Assembly: GCA_020055645.1 (NCBI GenBank)
Contig: CM034549.1
Coordinates: 310,001 to 374,000, forward strand
DNA from: Tomocerus qinae
Taxonomy: Eukaryota > Arthropoda > Collembola > Entomobryomorpha > Tomoceridae
DNA: 64,000 nt
Direction: 5' to 3'
Made by a program: the position numbers and the translations under genes. Below the pieces are notes generated by a model. That model was not told the origin of the DNA, did no database searches, and saw only the letters and a list, made by a program, of their open reading frames with translations. This document shows, one piece after another, positions 42,985 through 55,260 of the stretch (its first letter is position 1; each line of letters starts with the position of its first letter).

Positions 42985-43840
42985 GGTCGTTATTAAGATG
43001 TCTTAAATCTCAACGACCCCACTTCCACATAATAAGTAGGCCATCAAATTTTACGAAGCTAGAAAACGTAAATCTCAATTTAGAGCTAGAGAAGTAGGAT
43101 ATGACAAAACAAAAAACCCCATTCGATCTTCACAGAGGGCAAGGAATAAACGTAGGGAAAAATATAATCATCAGCTAATGCAGCATTTATTTTACAATCA
43201 AAGAAAGAAATGCGTGAATAAATGGATTTATATTTCATCCATTCATGTAAAGTTTCTTCCATAGCAGGAATTTTTAATTTTCGTCCTCACTTCTCTCACT
43301 TGCTTCTGTGCATACAAATATCCTCCACAAAATGATATAGAAATGACATTTTCAAATATAAACTAATTATAAATTTATTATTATAAACTGTTACCATCTT
43401 CAGCTAAAGTTTCAAATTCAAACTGCAGCCTTTTCCGTTACCATTCAATTAGAGTCATCGAGCTTTCGTCACATAATTTAATAGCCTTGATCTTAAAAGC
43501 CAAATTTCTTAACACATAGGAAGATGGTCTTTTTGGAGTCAAAAATACTCGTTCTTCCTCCGCTTCTGCCATTTCAGAGTGAATGCAGACTGCAACTAAA
43601 CTACCATCCTGCTGTACTCTGAGAACCTTTTACTCAAGTCAATGTTCTTAATTCCTTAGTACATATGCACCTATTTATTTTATCTTATAATAATTAAATT
43701 TGCCTTTTATCTACACTAACATAAATACGCAGGTAAAGGTACGCGGAAGTATTTCGATACGCGGAATTATTTCGATACGCGGAATTATTTGCTAGAACGG
43801 CCTAAAAAGCTAAGTAAAATCGAAACGGAACTATAACGAT
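42985..43840. other. Gene-poor stretch with a small - strand open frame
   Basis: No convincing gene. On the - strand 43572-43438 reads 44 codons from ATG (MAEAEEERVFLTPKRPSSYV and on), acidic then basic. It could be a first exon or transposon remnant; I recognise no domain. 43740-43790 has three TACGCGGAATTATTTCGA-like repeats. Confidence 0.3.
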
Positions 43841-44484
43841 ATTTACGGCAGATTGCTCAACGATTCTAATGAAAATTGTACAATACCAATGAAAATTCTA
43901 CGCCAAGCATTTACTGATCGGTGGAGTCGGGTTAATACAAATACTAGACATACATATAACTCAGTACTTCCTCATACTCAGTTGGAAATTGACAACGAGT
44001 TTTTATTTATTGTTACTGAAGATGAGATACGTAAATGTATTTCAAGAATAAGAAATAATTCTTCTGCTAGACCTGACAATATCTATCCTAGATGTTTGAA
44101 GTTAACTAAGTGTGCTAAAGTATTAGCTAAACTGACTACATTAATGCTGAAATATAATTATGTACCTTATATGATGAAAGAAGCTAAGACAATTTTAATT
44201 TATAAGAAAGGAAATAGTGATCTTCCTGAAAATTGGCGACCTATTGCTGTATGTTCTGTAATACGAAGAGTGATTGAAAAATCATTAGTTAACAAAATTA
44301 AGAAATGAATTACTTTCAATCCAAGACAAAAAGGTTTTGTCCATGAACCAGGATGTCAAATTAATACCACATTTCTTGAAGCATGTATGAGAAAAGCAAT
44401 GAAAGATAAATTATCCTTAGTCATTTTACTATTGGATGTACATCAAGCATATGACAATGTTGGACATTTACATGCAAAACTTTG
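43841..44484 (+). pseudogene. R2/NeSL-like non-LTR reverse transcriptase fragment
   Basis: From about 43853: DEIRKCISRIRNNSSARPDN, then TILIYKKGNSDLPENWRPI, a TGA at 44306, and in the same frame PRQKGFVHEPGCQINTTFLE and LLDVHQAYDNVGHLH (motif A with its Asp). The 'NWRPI ... QKGF---GC--N' and 'D---AYDNVGH' pattern is closest to the R2/NeSL type of RT rather than the other LINEs here. Motifs B and C are missing; the fragment ends at about 44484. Confidence 0.7.
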
Positions 44485-44489
44485 ATTAA

Positions 44490-45285
44490 CCCTTTGCCTT
44501 GGTAGTGGGGAAGATAAAATCTTGCGTTACTAAGGGGTTTGACTTTTACATTTTGATCCTAAGTTAGGGAGTGTTCCACGTAGAAAAACAAACAAACATG
44601 GGGAATAGATCAAATTGGAAATACGTAAACGTGGGGAAGTTTCATATTGCCAAGGTCCCTAAACGGGAACTACCGGGTATGTCAGTGGGGGTTGGGAATT
44701 GGGATTCGGGGGTATATGCAGGCTTAAGCCGAAGAGCGGTGTATATTAGAATAATGCTCATCCTGGTATTTATTTTACAATAGTAACTGTAAACAAACCA
44801 ATTATTCGTTAGTAACTTTCCAACGCACCCAACAACTGAATAATAATGTTAGTAATTGAATGGGATAGTGCAAAAAGTACGCTTTTCAAAAACAATGAAA
44901 TTTTTATTTGGAAATCTGTAAAACGGCTGATATATTTTCGAAGTAAGTACCCGACAACCGTAACCTATGTTACCCAAAAAGCTGATAACATTTCCTTATA
45001 TTGACCATAAACGAGATCAGGGAGTGGCTGCAGTTGCAAACAGCGCTCCAATTTTGCTGGCTGAAAATTATTTTGACTAGCCACCCGGTTTGTGACCAAG
45101 TCAAGGTTGATTTATTCAGTTCACAGAGCCCTATTTTTGACCATTTTAGCCTATTCGGAAATATTAGCGACTGGCTAACAAAGAATTTCAACCGTTTTTA
45201 AATGGCATAAAAGCCATTTTAGCCGATCAGCCGGCTGGTCGTGGACCGTATACACTATTCCCAAGTCAAGGTAGGGTCCAACCAA
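44490..45285. other. Gene-free stretch
   Basis: Nothing recognised. Short open frames at 44571 and 45001 have no domains. Confidence 0.4.
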
Positions 45286-45288
45286 ATT

Positions 45289-45638
45289 GGCTGAATTTAG
45301 TCAGCGTGATATAGTTTCCAATCCCATTTCCTCCAAGTTGCCACATAAACTATTATCCTAATATATTGCCTCCCGTAACTATTTTACCCTCTTATCTAAC
45401 CTAACGTAATAAAAAATAAACATAGCTAACAAATATCATGTTTATTTTTATTACGTTAGGTTAGAAAAGAAGCCAAATAGTTACGGAAAGCAATGGATGT
45501 TAGGGTGCATGAATTTAAGAGATAGGGTATTTTATTAAGTTTGGAGGAAACGGATAATATAGGTTATGTGTCCCTTTGGAAGAAACAGGGTTGGAGGAGA
45601 CGGAGGAGGAAACGGTATCCCGCTGCCTAAATTCAGCC
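45289..45638. mobile_element. MITE family M, copy 2 (near-perfect palindrome)
   Basis: Ends GGCTGAATTTAGTCAGCG and the inverse of GGCTGAATTTAGGCAGCG. The arms mirror almost throughout; the innermost stem at 45395-45465 pairs CTAACCTAACGTAATAAAAA with its complement around a 14-nt loop. Related to 14222-14483. A part of the arm (AAAATACCCTAACATCCGTT) recurs at about 63830. Confidence 0.8.
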
Positions 45639-45639
45639 T

Positions 45640-47640
45640 TCAAATTTTCCAACGCTCAAAAGTATACCCCTCCCACTGAACTTACCAAATAAAACCACTG
45701 ACCACTAACAGCACACAATAGCGAGAACGTAGGGGTTAAAAAATTTAAATTTCAAGTTTCTTGTACACCTAACGGTTTAATTAATTTAATTAAAAAATTT
45801 TCACTCTCCCGATTATTTGCCCATTTTAGACTCATTTTCGTCAAAACATTTTCGCATATATAATAGAAATATCTTGATTGCATGTTAGCCTTAGCCCCCT
45901 CCTGATACTCAGCTCTTTAAATGTGCACCCATCTGCTTAACTGCAGATTTAAGACCTTGGTGTTTGTTATCACATGATCTAATACAGCCCTTGGTAAAAA
46001 CGGCTTTTGCTGCCAACCCTAAATCTTAAATTTTACGTTGACATTTTTTGGTATGATTGTTAATATATATACATAAAAATTACATTCAATGTATCATTTA
46101 AATTGAATTCTGAATGCTAGCCAAATTTTGCTGTATTTTGGTTTGTTCTTGTTTTTTGTCTCACTAATGGCATATTCAATGTTGACTTTATATTATTATT
46201 TGCATTTCGAAAATTAACTATGTTTTTATTCAATACCATTTAGCCTGAAGAAGTTATTAACGAAACCTGGTTGCAAATAAATGGTAGTCGTATCTGAACA
46301 GAAAAACTCGAGTTCCTGTGGTTTATTGTCCGATCATCTAGCTCACCTAGTTGTATTCAGACTTTTGCTTTAAAAGGATTCATCTTTTTTAAAGGGACAA
46401 ATCAATCTTAATGAACATAATTTCGACGGCAATTGCAGTTGTCCCATGGCTACGGCAAATTTTTTGGTACGCCATTAGCCGTCAGTCCGTGAAAAAGAAA
46501 ATAAATTATTGGCAACAATTGATTGCATAACCCAAATAACGGTGTAAGTTAGAAAGAAGATTTTAAATGTTTGAAAATCCATAGTTACGAGAATTATCAT
46601 AATCTGAAAATCCCAATATCTGACAAAAAACATCCGACATTTTACCGATAGTTGAACTGACATAACTCTTAGGGTCGCATTATGAGCGCTGCAGCCCCTC
46701 CGCTGGCAGGACAGGTGGGGTACTTACCAGCTATACCCTCCTCTCGGCAGAAGGAGGGTATACTAGGGTATAGGAGGGCTTTTTGGCATTATGAACATTA
46801 TGTACCTCAAATTTTAAACTAAACTTTAATTTACACTTGAATTTATTTTATATTTATTTATAGTTCATGGGCTGTTAAGAAGCGGTTTTTCTATACCCTA
46901 ATATTCGGAATGTGACCCCCTAAAAAAATTCGCGAGCCTTATGGTCAATCCGCCCACTCTCCTACCCTTAGTACCCCCTCGGTGAAACACAGAACTGGGA
47001 AGGTATATTCCAAAAATAGTATCAATTTTTTGTTGCTTAGCTATGTGACACCACACGGCGACTATTTCTGTTTCCCATTCTCGCCCAAAATTGCAAACGT
47101 AAAAAGTGCCTACGAATGCCGCACTTTAAAGACGGAGTTTAGAGTAGGAAGGATGGTTTCCAGGAGCAACTTGGTTGCTGAAAATTAGGGATTCTTGAAA
47201 ATGATAGAATAGTTTAGATTGGAACTTGAATTAGGATAAGTATCCACTCTCTCTAGTGCAAGATTTTTTTGTAATGTAAGCTATTTATGACGTCAAACGA
47301 TGACATTTCCTATAAATTTCCAAAATTTCCATGGGGCAGAAAAGTTTTAATTTTTTGACATGCACTTTCACCATGGTAATGCCCCATGCAAATGTATAGG
47401 AAAGTTGCCGTGTGTGACGTCATAAATCGGTTTATCTACAAAAAATTAAGAATTGCCTGGGAATTCCAAACCTATTTTACTTCCACAAGCCTTGAGGTCT
47501 GAGTATATTTTTGCCAATCTAGGGATTATCTAGTTTGGGTGTAAAGTTCTCCTCGCTGAACTATCCATTGTGTTGCAAGCTGTTTCTGTTAATTTTTTTG
47601 TCATGACCTAATAATTAATTGGTGAATTCGGTTGTTTGTC
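45640..47640. other. 2-kb gene-free stretch
   Basis: Nothing recognised. 46860-46900 shares CTGTTAAGAAGCGGTTTTTC with 39230-39250. 46685-46790 contains a CCTCC/GGAGG inverted motif. 46982-47188 has a 68-codon frame without a domain. Confidence 0.4.
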
Positions 47641-47653
47641 TTCTACTCTTCTA

Positions 47654-47834
47654 ATGGCTCCGAAAATTTTAACGAAGAAAGCTGTGTGCATTGAGTGTAA
47701 TAGTGTAGACGATAGAAAAAGTGGGCTTCATTGTAGCAATTGTGGTTTTTATTTCCATAGATTGTGTACCTCGTTTTCTTAAGAAAAATTCTTATTCTTG
47801 TTTTGATTGTAAATTAGTTTTGAAAATCAGCCCG
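47654..47834 (+). pseudogene. LINE N-terminal PHD-like zinc finger
   Basis: From ATG 47654: VCIECNSVDDRKSGLHCSNC, then FYFHRLC, i.e. C-x2-C ... C-x2-C-x4-H-x2-C, the first part of a PHD finger. The frame stops at 47780, and the next frame continues with NSYSCFDCKLV, supplying the last C-x2-C. One frameshift therefore breaks it. Confidence 0.65.
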
Positions 47835-48821
47835 TGTCTAATATTTTAAGCAACAATGTCATAACAGGTATGTGCTGCCTTAAGACTTTAAAGAATCTTA
47901 TAATTGTAAATTGTAATGCTTGCTCACAGCCTTTCCATAGATGCCAGTGGCCTAACCTTGGAAACTGTAAAGATAATAGCCATTACAGTGTATTTTACTG
48001 CATGCCTTGTATTTTTCCATTCGTCTCAGTTGATGACGCTGACTTTCAACTGCTCTATGGTGATATGGACTCTCCATCCTTATCACTACAGAATTCCTTT
48101 GATATTGCTGCGTTGCCTAATGGCTTCTGCATTGCGCATGTGAATATAAATGGGCTTTATCACAAAAAAGATCAACTTGAGGTTTATGCACGGTTCTATG
48201 ATTTTGACGTTATTTGTGTATCTGAAAGTCATGGAACCCAGACGCATTACTCAGACGAAATGTACAACATCGATAACTACACTCTTTTAAGGCTTGACAG
48301 GCAGAGGCAAGGAGGTGGGCTTGTCATTTATTTCAAGAATAACCTTAATGTATCACAGATAGTTTATGACGATTTTACTAATGAAAATGAGTGTTTGTGT
48401 ATTAAGGTTAAGCTTCCTGAGTCTGCCCCATTTGTAATTTCTTGTATCTATAAACATCCTTACTCTCCCTTGGTTGATATAAATGGAAAGAATGGTACTA
48501 ACACTTTGGGCTTTATAAGTGAATTATCTAAACTTTTCCTTCATTTAAATGGTCATTCTAATGAAGTCATATTTCTTGGTGATTTCAACTCTGATATATT
48601 GACTATTGACTGATAAGAAGTCTAATAAACTAGTAAGAAGTATGTCTTCATTAGGGTTTAAACAGTATATCACCAAATCTACTTTTCATAGACGTAGAAA
48701 GCTGAATGGTATTACCACTATTTATGAATCCCTTCTTGATCATGTGTATTCTAATAGGGATGGTTATGTTAAAGATGCTGGAGTTATTTCCACCCACTTG
48801 TCTGACCATGATTTCATTTAG
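47834..48821 (+). pseudogene. LINE APE-type endonuclease, broken by one frameshift
   Basis: 48130 on: FCIAHVNINGL, DVICVSESHGT (motif with catalytic Glu), GGGLVIYFKN, FVISCIYKHPYSP and VIFLGDFNSDI (G-D-F-N-x-D). The frame breaks at 48611 and continues in another frame with THLSDHDFI, the terminal S-D-H motif, ending at 48819. All four core motifs of the AP-endonuclease-like domain are kept, which would nick the target DNA if intact. Confidence 0.85.
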
Positions 48822-48860
48822 GTTGTAAGAAAGAAAAACAAATGTAAATTCAAACGTGAA

Positions 48861-49322
48861 ATGATTTGTACTAGAAACTATAAAAATTTTGATTCTATTT
48901 TAGCCGAAACTGAACTGAATAATGTTCCATGGTCTGTCTTAGATTCATGTGATAATATAGATGAAATGTTAACAACGTTTGAATCTCTCTGTATGAATGT
49001 ACTCAATGATATGGTGCCAATAGTAAAAAGAAATGTAAAGTCTTTTGAGAACCCATGGATTGATGCGGATTTAAAAAAGATGATACATTATAGAGATCAT
49101 TTAAAGAAATTAGCTTTATCTGATGCTAATAGTATTCTTTTTGACTATAGTCATAAAGTCAAGAATTATACAAATAATTTGCTTCGGAAAGCTAAGCGTA
49201 ATTACTACTTAAATTCTTTTCGAAAAACCTCTGATCAAGCTGAGCTGTTTACGTTATACAAACAATTGACTAATACTAGTACCCAATCTACTATGAGGTT
49301 AACTATAACGATACTCTGGTAA
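48861..49322 (+). pseudogene. LINE linker between endonuclease and RT
   Basis: 153 codons with NPWIDADLKKMIHYRDHLKK and FRKTSDQAELFTLYKQL, typical of the region between endonuclease and RT in CR1/Jockey-type LINEs ('PW-------I--RD-L---'). It ends at a stop at 49320; the sequence to 49520 is the continuation in other frames. Confidence 0.7.
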
Positions 49323-49521
49323 CTGAAAATGTAGACATTGCTTCTTGTTTCTCAAAAACGTTTGCTTTGTCTCATATTGACGATACCACTAACGTCTTTT
49401 AAATCTTTGGAACTCTTTCCAGGGTGCTAATAAGCTAATAGTAGATGGTAACACTGTATCTCTCTATCTCAATCGTGTAAAGCCTTCCAATGCGGCTGGC
49501 ATTTCCTCCTTACCAGCTAAG

Positions 49522-51011
49522 TTGATTAAGCTATTACACTCTTGTTTAGCAGATAAAATTGCGAAAATTTTAAATCTTGCCTTTGCAACTGGGGAATTTC
49601 CCCAAGTCTGGAAAGAATCTATAGCGAGACCTCTTTTTAAAACCGGAGGTAGTAGAAATGACCCTGGTTCCTATCGGTTGATATCCATTGTTCCCTATCT
49701 TGGTAAAGTCTTTGAAGCTATTATTCGTGATAAATTGGAGCTACATATGCGGAGTGAAAAGCTTTCTTTTGACTACCAATTTGGTTTTCAGAGGAGACTT
49801 TCCACCTCGCATGCTTTGATTTACTTGTCTACTACAATACACGCGGGACTTGACACTAAGCAATTTGTTGTCGTGCCCTTTTATGATTTAAAAAAGGCTT
49901 TCCCAAGTACCAATTACCTTATCCTAATTACCAAAATTAGGGATCAATTTCAAGTTCCTGATTATCTCATAAAAGTTCTGTGTAGCTATTGCTGCAATAG
50001 GAACGTTTCTATCCGCCTTGGTTCATTTCTATCTGAAAAAATTGACGTTTTTGGTGGTTGTCCAGAAGGGTCCATACTACGACCTCTTCTCTACTGTTAC
50101 TACATTAGCGACATTAAAAAATACTTCTCGACATCATTGTCACTCTATGCGGATGATATTTCTAATCCCTTGTGTGTCAGTGATCCCAATTCTCTTTCTT
50201 TGGAAGTGGCTAACTCAATGCATTCTTTAAACAGGTGGTGTACTGATAATTTGGCTACACCTAGTTGGGAGAAATCTGTGTTCATTCAATTCAGAAACCC
50301 TAATAGGCCTACTCCTCCTCCAATATGTTCTGTTACTGATCCTTCCGGTAACTCATTGGTACAGAAATCACACACTAAATATCTCGGTATAATTTTTGAT
50401 GATAAATTGTGCTTTGATCAACACATTACGTATATTTGCCAGAAGATGTCTTTCAGAGCTAATAATTTGTTACGTAATAAGAGATTTATTCCATCAAAAA
50501 CTATGGCAATTCTTTTCCGATCACTTGTATACTCTCTGTTTGAATATGGTCTAGTTGTGTATTCTGCTACCTCTGAGTCAAATTTACAAAGAATTCAATC
50601 AATCATTGACAACTTTCTAATCAATTTTCATTGTAATGTCAAAGTAGCCGATAGACTACGATCTGGTAATGCCACTCTCGATATTATGAAATTTTATGAC
50701 AATTTGTTAATGAGCAAATTAAGTATTCTATATTTACTACTTTTTTCCCGCTGATCAAAAACCCTACTGTGTATCCTACTACAATTACCTCTTTATGGTC
50801 CCCTAAAAATAATGTAAGGTCAAGTAAACTTGCATTCTGCATTGAAATACCGAAGCACAATAGTGAGATGTTTAAAAAATCTTTCCAATACAGAGCTGCT
50901 AAACTTTGGAATGACTTACCTTACGAATTGCAATCAATTAAGACCTTATCTAACTTTAAATCGAACCTGTCTGACTATTTAAAATTCCAAAGGTATAAGT
51001 TACGACAATAA
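49522..51011 (+). pseudogene. LINE reverse transcriptase and C-terminal region
   Basis: PGSYRLISIVPYLGKVFEAI, FDYQFGFQRRLSTSHAL, motif A FYDLKKAFPSTN (first Asp kept, usual AFD second Asp replaced by Pro), motif B GGCPEGSILRPLL (usual Gln and last Gly changed), and motif C LYADD intact. A stop at 50752 and a shift separate the last part (50769-51011; FKKSFQYRAAKLWNDLP). Changes in conserved motif residues show a long-dead copy. Confidence 0.88.
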
Positions 51012-51209
51012 TTTTGTTCTCTATTATGTCTACCTATGTAGTTGCTAATTAGCATTATGCTAAATTACACTGTTCTCTGTTTAATTTGTGATTATGATTC
51101 TTTATTTGTACCATTGTTTCGGATTTTTGTTTGGTGTCCTTGGTGGGAGACCAGCTTGATTGCTAGCTGAACTAAGTATGACAATAAAGCTTTAAAAGAT
51201 GAAAGAAAG

Positions 51210-51438
51210 ATTCGTCTAAACAGGTTAGTTGGTGCGGGAGTTGGCAAATTAAAAGTTCACTTTTTTCACCTCCATATTCACCTGCCTGTAATCACCATGG
51301 TAGTTAGCAATGACAGTCCTTTATCCTATCCAAGCAGTGGAGGACAAATTATAGGATTTGTCCTCCAGAAATGACAAAAGTGAATTTTTAATTTGTCAAC
51401 TACCGGACCGACTAACCTGTTACCATATAGACGAATCT
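51210..51438. mobile_element. Palindromic MITE next to the LINE tail
   Basis: Inverted ends ATTCGTCTA ... TAGACGAAT, with ACAGGTTAGTTGGTGCGG mirrored by CCGGACCGACTAACCTGT and AAATTAAAAGTTCACTTTT mirrored further in. The interior is about 100 bp. No coding. Confidence 0.82.
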
Positions 51439-51943
51439 TGGTAGAAAGTGTTGAAGTTATAGGACTATTTGAGATGTTGAGTATTGAAAGGTCACTAGAT
51501 ATTTCATGAAATAAATATCCTTAGAAACAATACATTAAAATCAATATGTTCTGGTCATAGATGGGCAACATGTTTGCTGATATTTTATACTTCCTAATTC
51601 CTAGTCATTTTTGTGTAAATTCAAAAATCAAATCATTCTTTCTCCGAATTGGTTATCTGCTAAAATGGATAATAAAGAGATAGTTTGTCTTACGAAGAAA
51701 AAGTTGTAAAACATAAACTTGGGCAGAAAACGCAAGTTGCAACTACACAGCTGGAAGTGCGAAAAGTCAAAGCTGAATCGAAATTCCGGAAGGCCCTATG
51801 AAAATCAAAATGGAACGCTGTATCCTCCAAAAACGCCCCCAGCAGATAATGTAAAACTCAGTCCTACTATAGTTTGAGTATAGTCTAGTTAAAATCAAAT
51901 ATGAAATTAAGTCAAGGTTTTGAATTTTAAGGGCTGTTTACTA

Positions 51944-53592
51944 ATGTGCAACAAAGTAGGGTGTAATATGGGCCATGACAGAAAAGTAAGGATTTTTCGC
52001 GAATTCTGGGCCACATCTAACTACAATGAACAAACAAATATTCTTTCACGATATTTACGGAGGTTGAGCCCTGATGACGTAAACAGGCAACGGAACGGAT
52101 ATTTATACTATCTACCAGATAAAAATGGCTATCAGCTACCCGTGTGTCAGCATACGTTTATGCAAGTCGTTGGAATCAGTAAAAAACGTATAACAGTACT
52201 GCAAAGAAAAATGTCATCTGGGGATATATCATTTTCTGACCGAAGAGGCTGTAATGAAAACAGCAGAAAGCTGGATGACAACTTATGGAATCAAATTCAA
52301 GCTCATATCTTAAGCTATGAGTCATCGTGTAGCCACTACAGCAGGAATGTAAGAACTAATTTGACCATGTCTTTAAATTCGTGTTTCTTGCTGTTGATAT
52401 TGAAAAAATAATAAAATACTAGGAAGGTGATCCTACGCGACAATATTTAAATCGAGATTTGTCAGTCTCCCGAATGTTCAGAGACTTCTTGGATCAGTCT
52501 GATGATCAAATGGAGCATCTAGACTGGGCTTACAGGGCGTGTTTTAAAGAACTTGGTCTTAAGTTCGGTCGTTTAAGATCTGACACTTGCACGATGTGTA
52601 ATTTATACGACGCTCAAATAAAAAATCATCAGGGAACCGAAATTGAACTTGAAAGCTTGTGGACATTATTCATTGAACATCATCTTTTAGGCGAAGGTGG
52701 ATACGAAAGTCTTCGACGAGATACAGAGCTAAGCCGAGGGGATCCCAGACATATAACTATTTGTACTGACTTACAAGGAATCTTACTATGCCCTCGACTG
52801 ACAAACTCCAACTACTACTATTCGAGAAAGTATACATGCTACAATTTTGGAATCAGTGAACCTGCCCACGATGAAAATGTCATGTCATTTTGGCATCAAC
52901 AAGAAGCAAGCCGTGGATCTTCTGAGATAGCTTCCTGCATTTACAGATATTGTGTAAATAAATTTCCAGTATTGCAAGAAGGAGAAACAAGGACTTTGAC
53001 AGTGTATTCGGATCGTTGTGTGGCACAAAATAACAATTTTATTATTATTGTATTATACATGTTGCTAATTCACCGGAAATATTTCACTGAAATTCGCCAG
53101 AAGTTTATGACAACCGGACATAGTTTCTTGCCCTGTGATAGACAGTTTTCTATTATCGAGAAAAACGTGAGAACTGCTACAATACACCAGCCGAACGATT
53201 ATATTAATGTCATTGAGAGATCAAGGCTCGTTCGGCCCTTTATTGTTCAGAGAATGCTACAAAATCAATTCTTGGACTTCATGAATTTAATGTCTCGTGT
53301 GCCTCGTCCTCGAACTTTAAAGGTTACAGAGGTGATGTGTGTGCGCTTATTGTCAACTGAACCTCTTAAAATATTCACCAAAAGAAATCTGTGGGATATC
53401 ATATGGCTAGAACATGCGTTAAATTTTGATGGAACAATTTTTAATCAACCTTTAGTTTTCCATTACATTGCACCTCTTACTGTACCAGATCTAGTCAAAA
53501 AAGATGTTCGAGAAATGATTCCGTTGTTGAATTTACCGGCACAACAATATTGGACGTCACTATTCAACGAAGAAAACGCAAATTTACAATAA
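51944..53592 (+). CDS. Transposase-like D-D-D/E protein with a 74-nt intron
   Basis: Exons 51944-52348 and 52423-53592 join in phase 0 (donor AAT|GTAAGA, acceptor ATACTAG) to about 524 aa; the intron is 52349-52422. Upstream part: HTFMQVVGISKKRITVLQRK, DRRGCNENSRKLDD, SHYSRN. After the join: YLNRDLSVSRMF, KFGRLRSDTCTMCN (C-x2-C). Acidic residues sit in RNase-H-like order: D251 (TICTDLQG), D332 (VYSDRC-AQNNN) and D374 with E381 (LPCDRQFSIIE). I know this arrangement from arthropod transposase-like proteins, possibly Sola-type, but cannot name the family surely. Both exons are free of stops, so it is recent or active. The ATG at 51944 is the first in frame. TIRs were not found. Confidence 0.75.
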
Positions 53593-53599
53593 TGCTTAG

Positions 53600-54095
53600 T
53601 TATGTATTATAGAGTTCAGGAGCTATAAATGCAATTAATTTGTAAAGAAACTTGTAGTTACTTGATTTGTTTTACTATCGAATTTGGTCATTATTATTAA
53701 TATTGCATGTATTCTGATTCTGGTGTGCCCATTTTTGGTCACGTAATTTGTTTTCCTACCAACCAACTTTTTGTTTACAAATATCTAGTGCCCTTTCAAT
53801 ACTCAACCTCTCATTTATTGGTTCCCGGGATACTATGTCAAATTTCTTTGAAAAGTTCCGTAAACAGTTTGGACTATCTAAAGAGTTGATCCGGAATATA
53901 GTAATCTCTGTGCTACGTATTTCTACTAATATACTTCATCATCATACCTGTTTTCAACTATAGTCACCATTAATTTAGGTATTATTGTATTTTATACATA
54001 TTATATTTTAAAATTTAATCAGTTTTATTTTATGTATTATACTTATTATTGTGTCAGTTTTGGCAAACCTTAATTGTAAGGTCAGTGGCAATAAA
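53600..54095. other. Flank between two transposase genes
   Basis: AT-rich, no gene. Probably 3' UTR of the gene ending at 53592 (AATAAAGG at about 54089). Short overlapping frames at 53707-53963 show no domain. Confidence 0.4.
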
Positions 54096-55260
54096 GGAAT
54101 TGAACGGCTCAGAACGAAAAGTACACATTTCAGAATTCTTTTTAGTTGTCAACAGAAATGAAAATTTTTATTTATAAAATATCCGAACGAAGTTTTAGAT
54201 TTAGCCGACATTTGACTCAGAGAGCGATGCCAGATAGATCGGGTCATCAGAACACGACCAAAGGAGAGAACCGCCTAAGACTGGAGTAATTGGCCTAGCC
54301 CCATTTAGTTTTGAAATTGTCCCATGAAAATCAAATGGGACATGGGTGGGCCTGAGTCACTGAATAAAAGTTACTAAAAATTGTCTTAGTAACTGACATG
54401 AGTGAGACAATAGTCCTAAAAAGATCCTCCTTTATGGTATCCCTCCGCTAATGACCCAAGGTGATATGGGCAACAAAGGTGAGGGAGGAGGTGCCTAGGT
54501 GATAATACCTATCTATACTTATTTATAACAATGCAAAATCAATTTGCTCTTTTGAGCGCGAAAACCTACTAGCTAAAAATTATCATAAATTAAAAATCGT
54601 TCATTTCCTCTCTGTCAGAGTTCAAATTCTGTCAGAGGTTGCTGGTAATAACATTTTCATCACGATTTTCACCGAATTTTTTTTTAAAAAGTGCTTCTGG
54701 GTGGTACGTGGGTTCCTTTGTTTTATATTAATGTAATATTGTATATTAGACAATAATACATTAATATTTAAGAAAGTAGCAAGGGTTTGGTATGGTGTAG
54801 AGCAATCTACACTTGTTTTCGCCCATCCACAATTATATTAAGTTGTGTTTCGCGTTATACTGCTAGGGGTACTTTCATTACGGGCAGTGCTACCACTTAC
54901 AGTGCTAACGCAATGACCTAATGGTAAAGAAATAACTGGTACGGTTTAATTGTCATTGTGTCCACATCTGTGGGCCAGACTGATTAGGGTACCAGGAATT
55001 TGATACCATTGCGTTTGAACTGTAAGTCGCCTGTCTGTTTTGGGTACCCCCTAGGGAACTTTTTGGGTTTTGTTTTACTGGGCGACGAAAAATTGAACAA
55101 AATAATAAATACTAAAGTGACCACATTTTTCCACATTAAAAGCAACCACATTTTAAATTCGCCAAATCAGTAAAAATGTTATTACCAGCAACAAGTTTAC
55201 CAATTTAAAAAATGTGATCAGATATTTCAAAAATCCGTGTGCCTATATTTTTCAATAAAA

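Larger units (their letters stand above)
47654..51210 (+). mobile_element. Near full-length but decayed non-LTR retrotransposon (LINE)
   Basis: Order on +: a PHD-like zinc finger (47654), APE endonuclease (47834-48821), linker (48861-49322), RT (49522-50754) and C-terminal region (50769-51011), then a 3' region ending in a GATGAAAGAAAGA tail at 51210. The parts lie in several frames separated by single stops or frameshifts. Content suggests a CR1/L2/Jockey-superfamily element. It is a different lineage from 448-2459 by RT sequence. Confidence 0.85.

Noticed and set aside
47654..51011. Active LINE
   Set aside because: Several frameshifts and stops, and altered residues in RT motifs A and B; a decayed copy.
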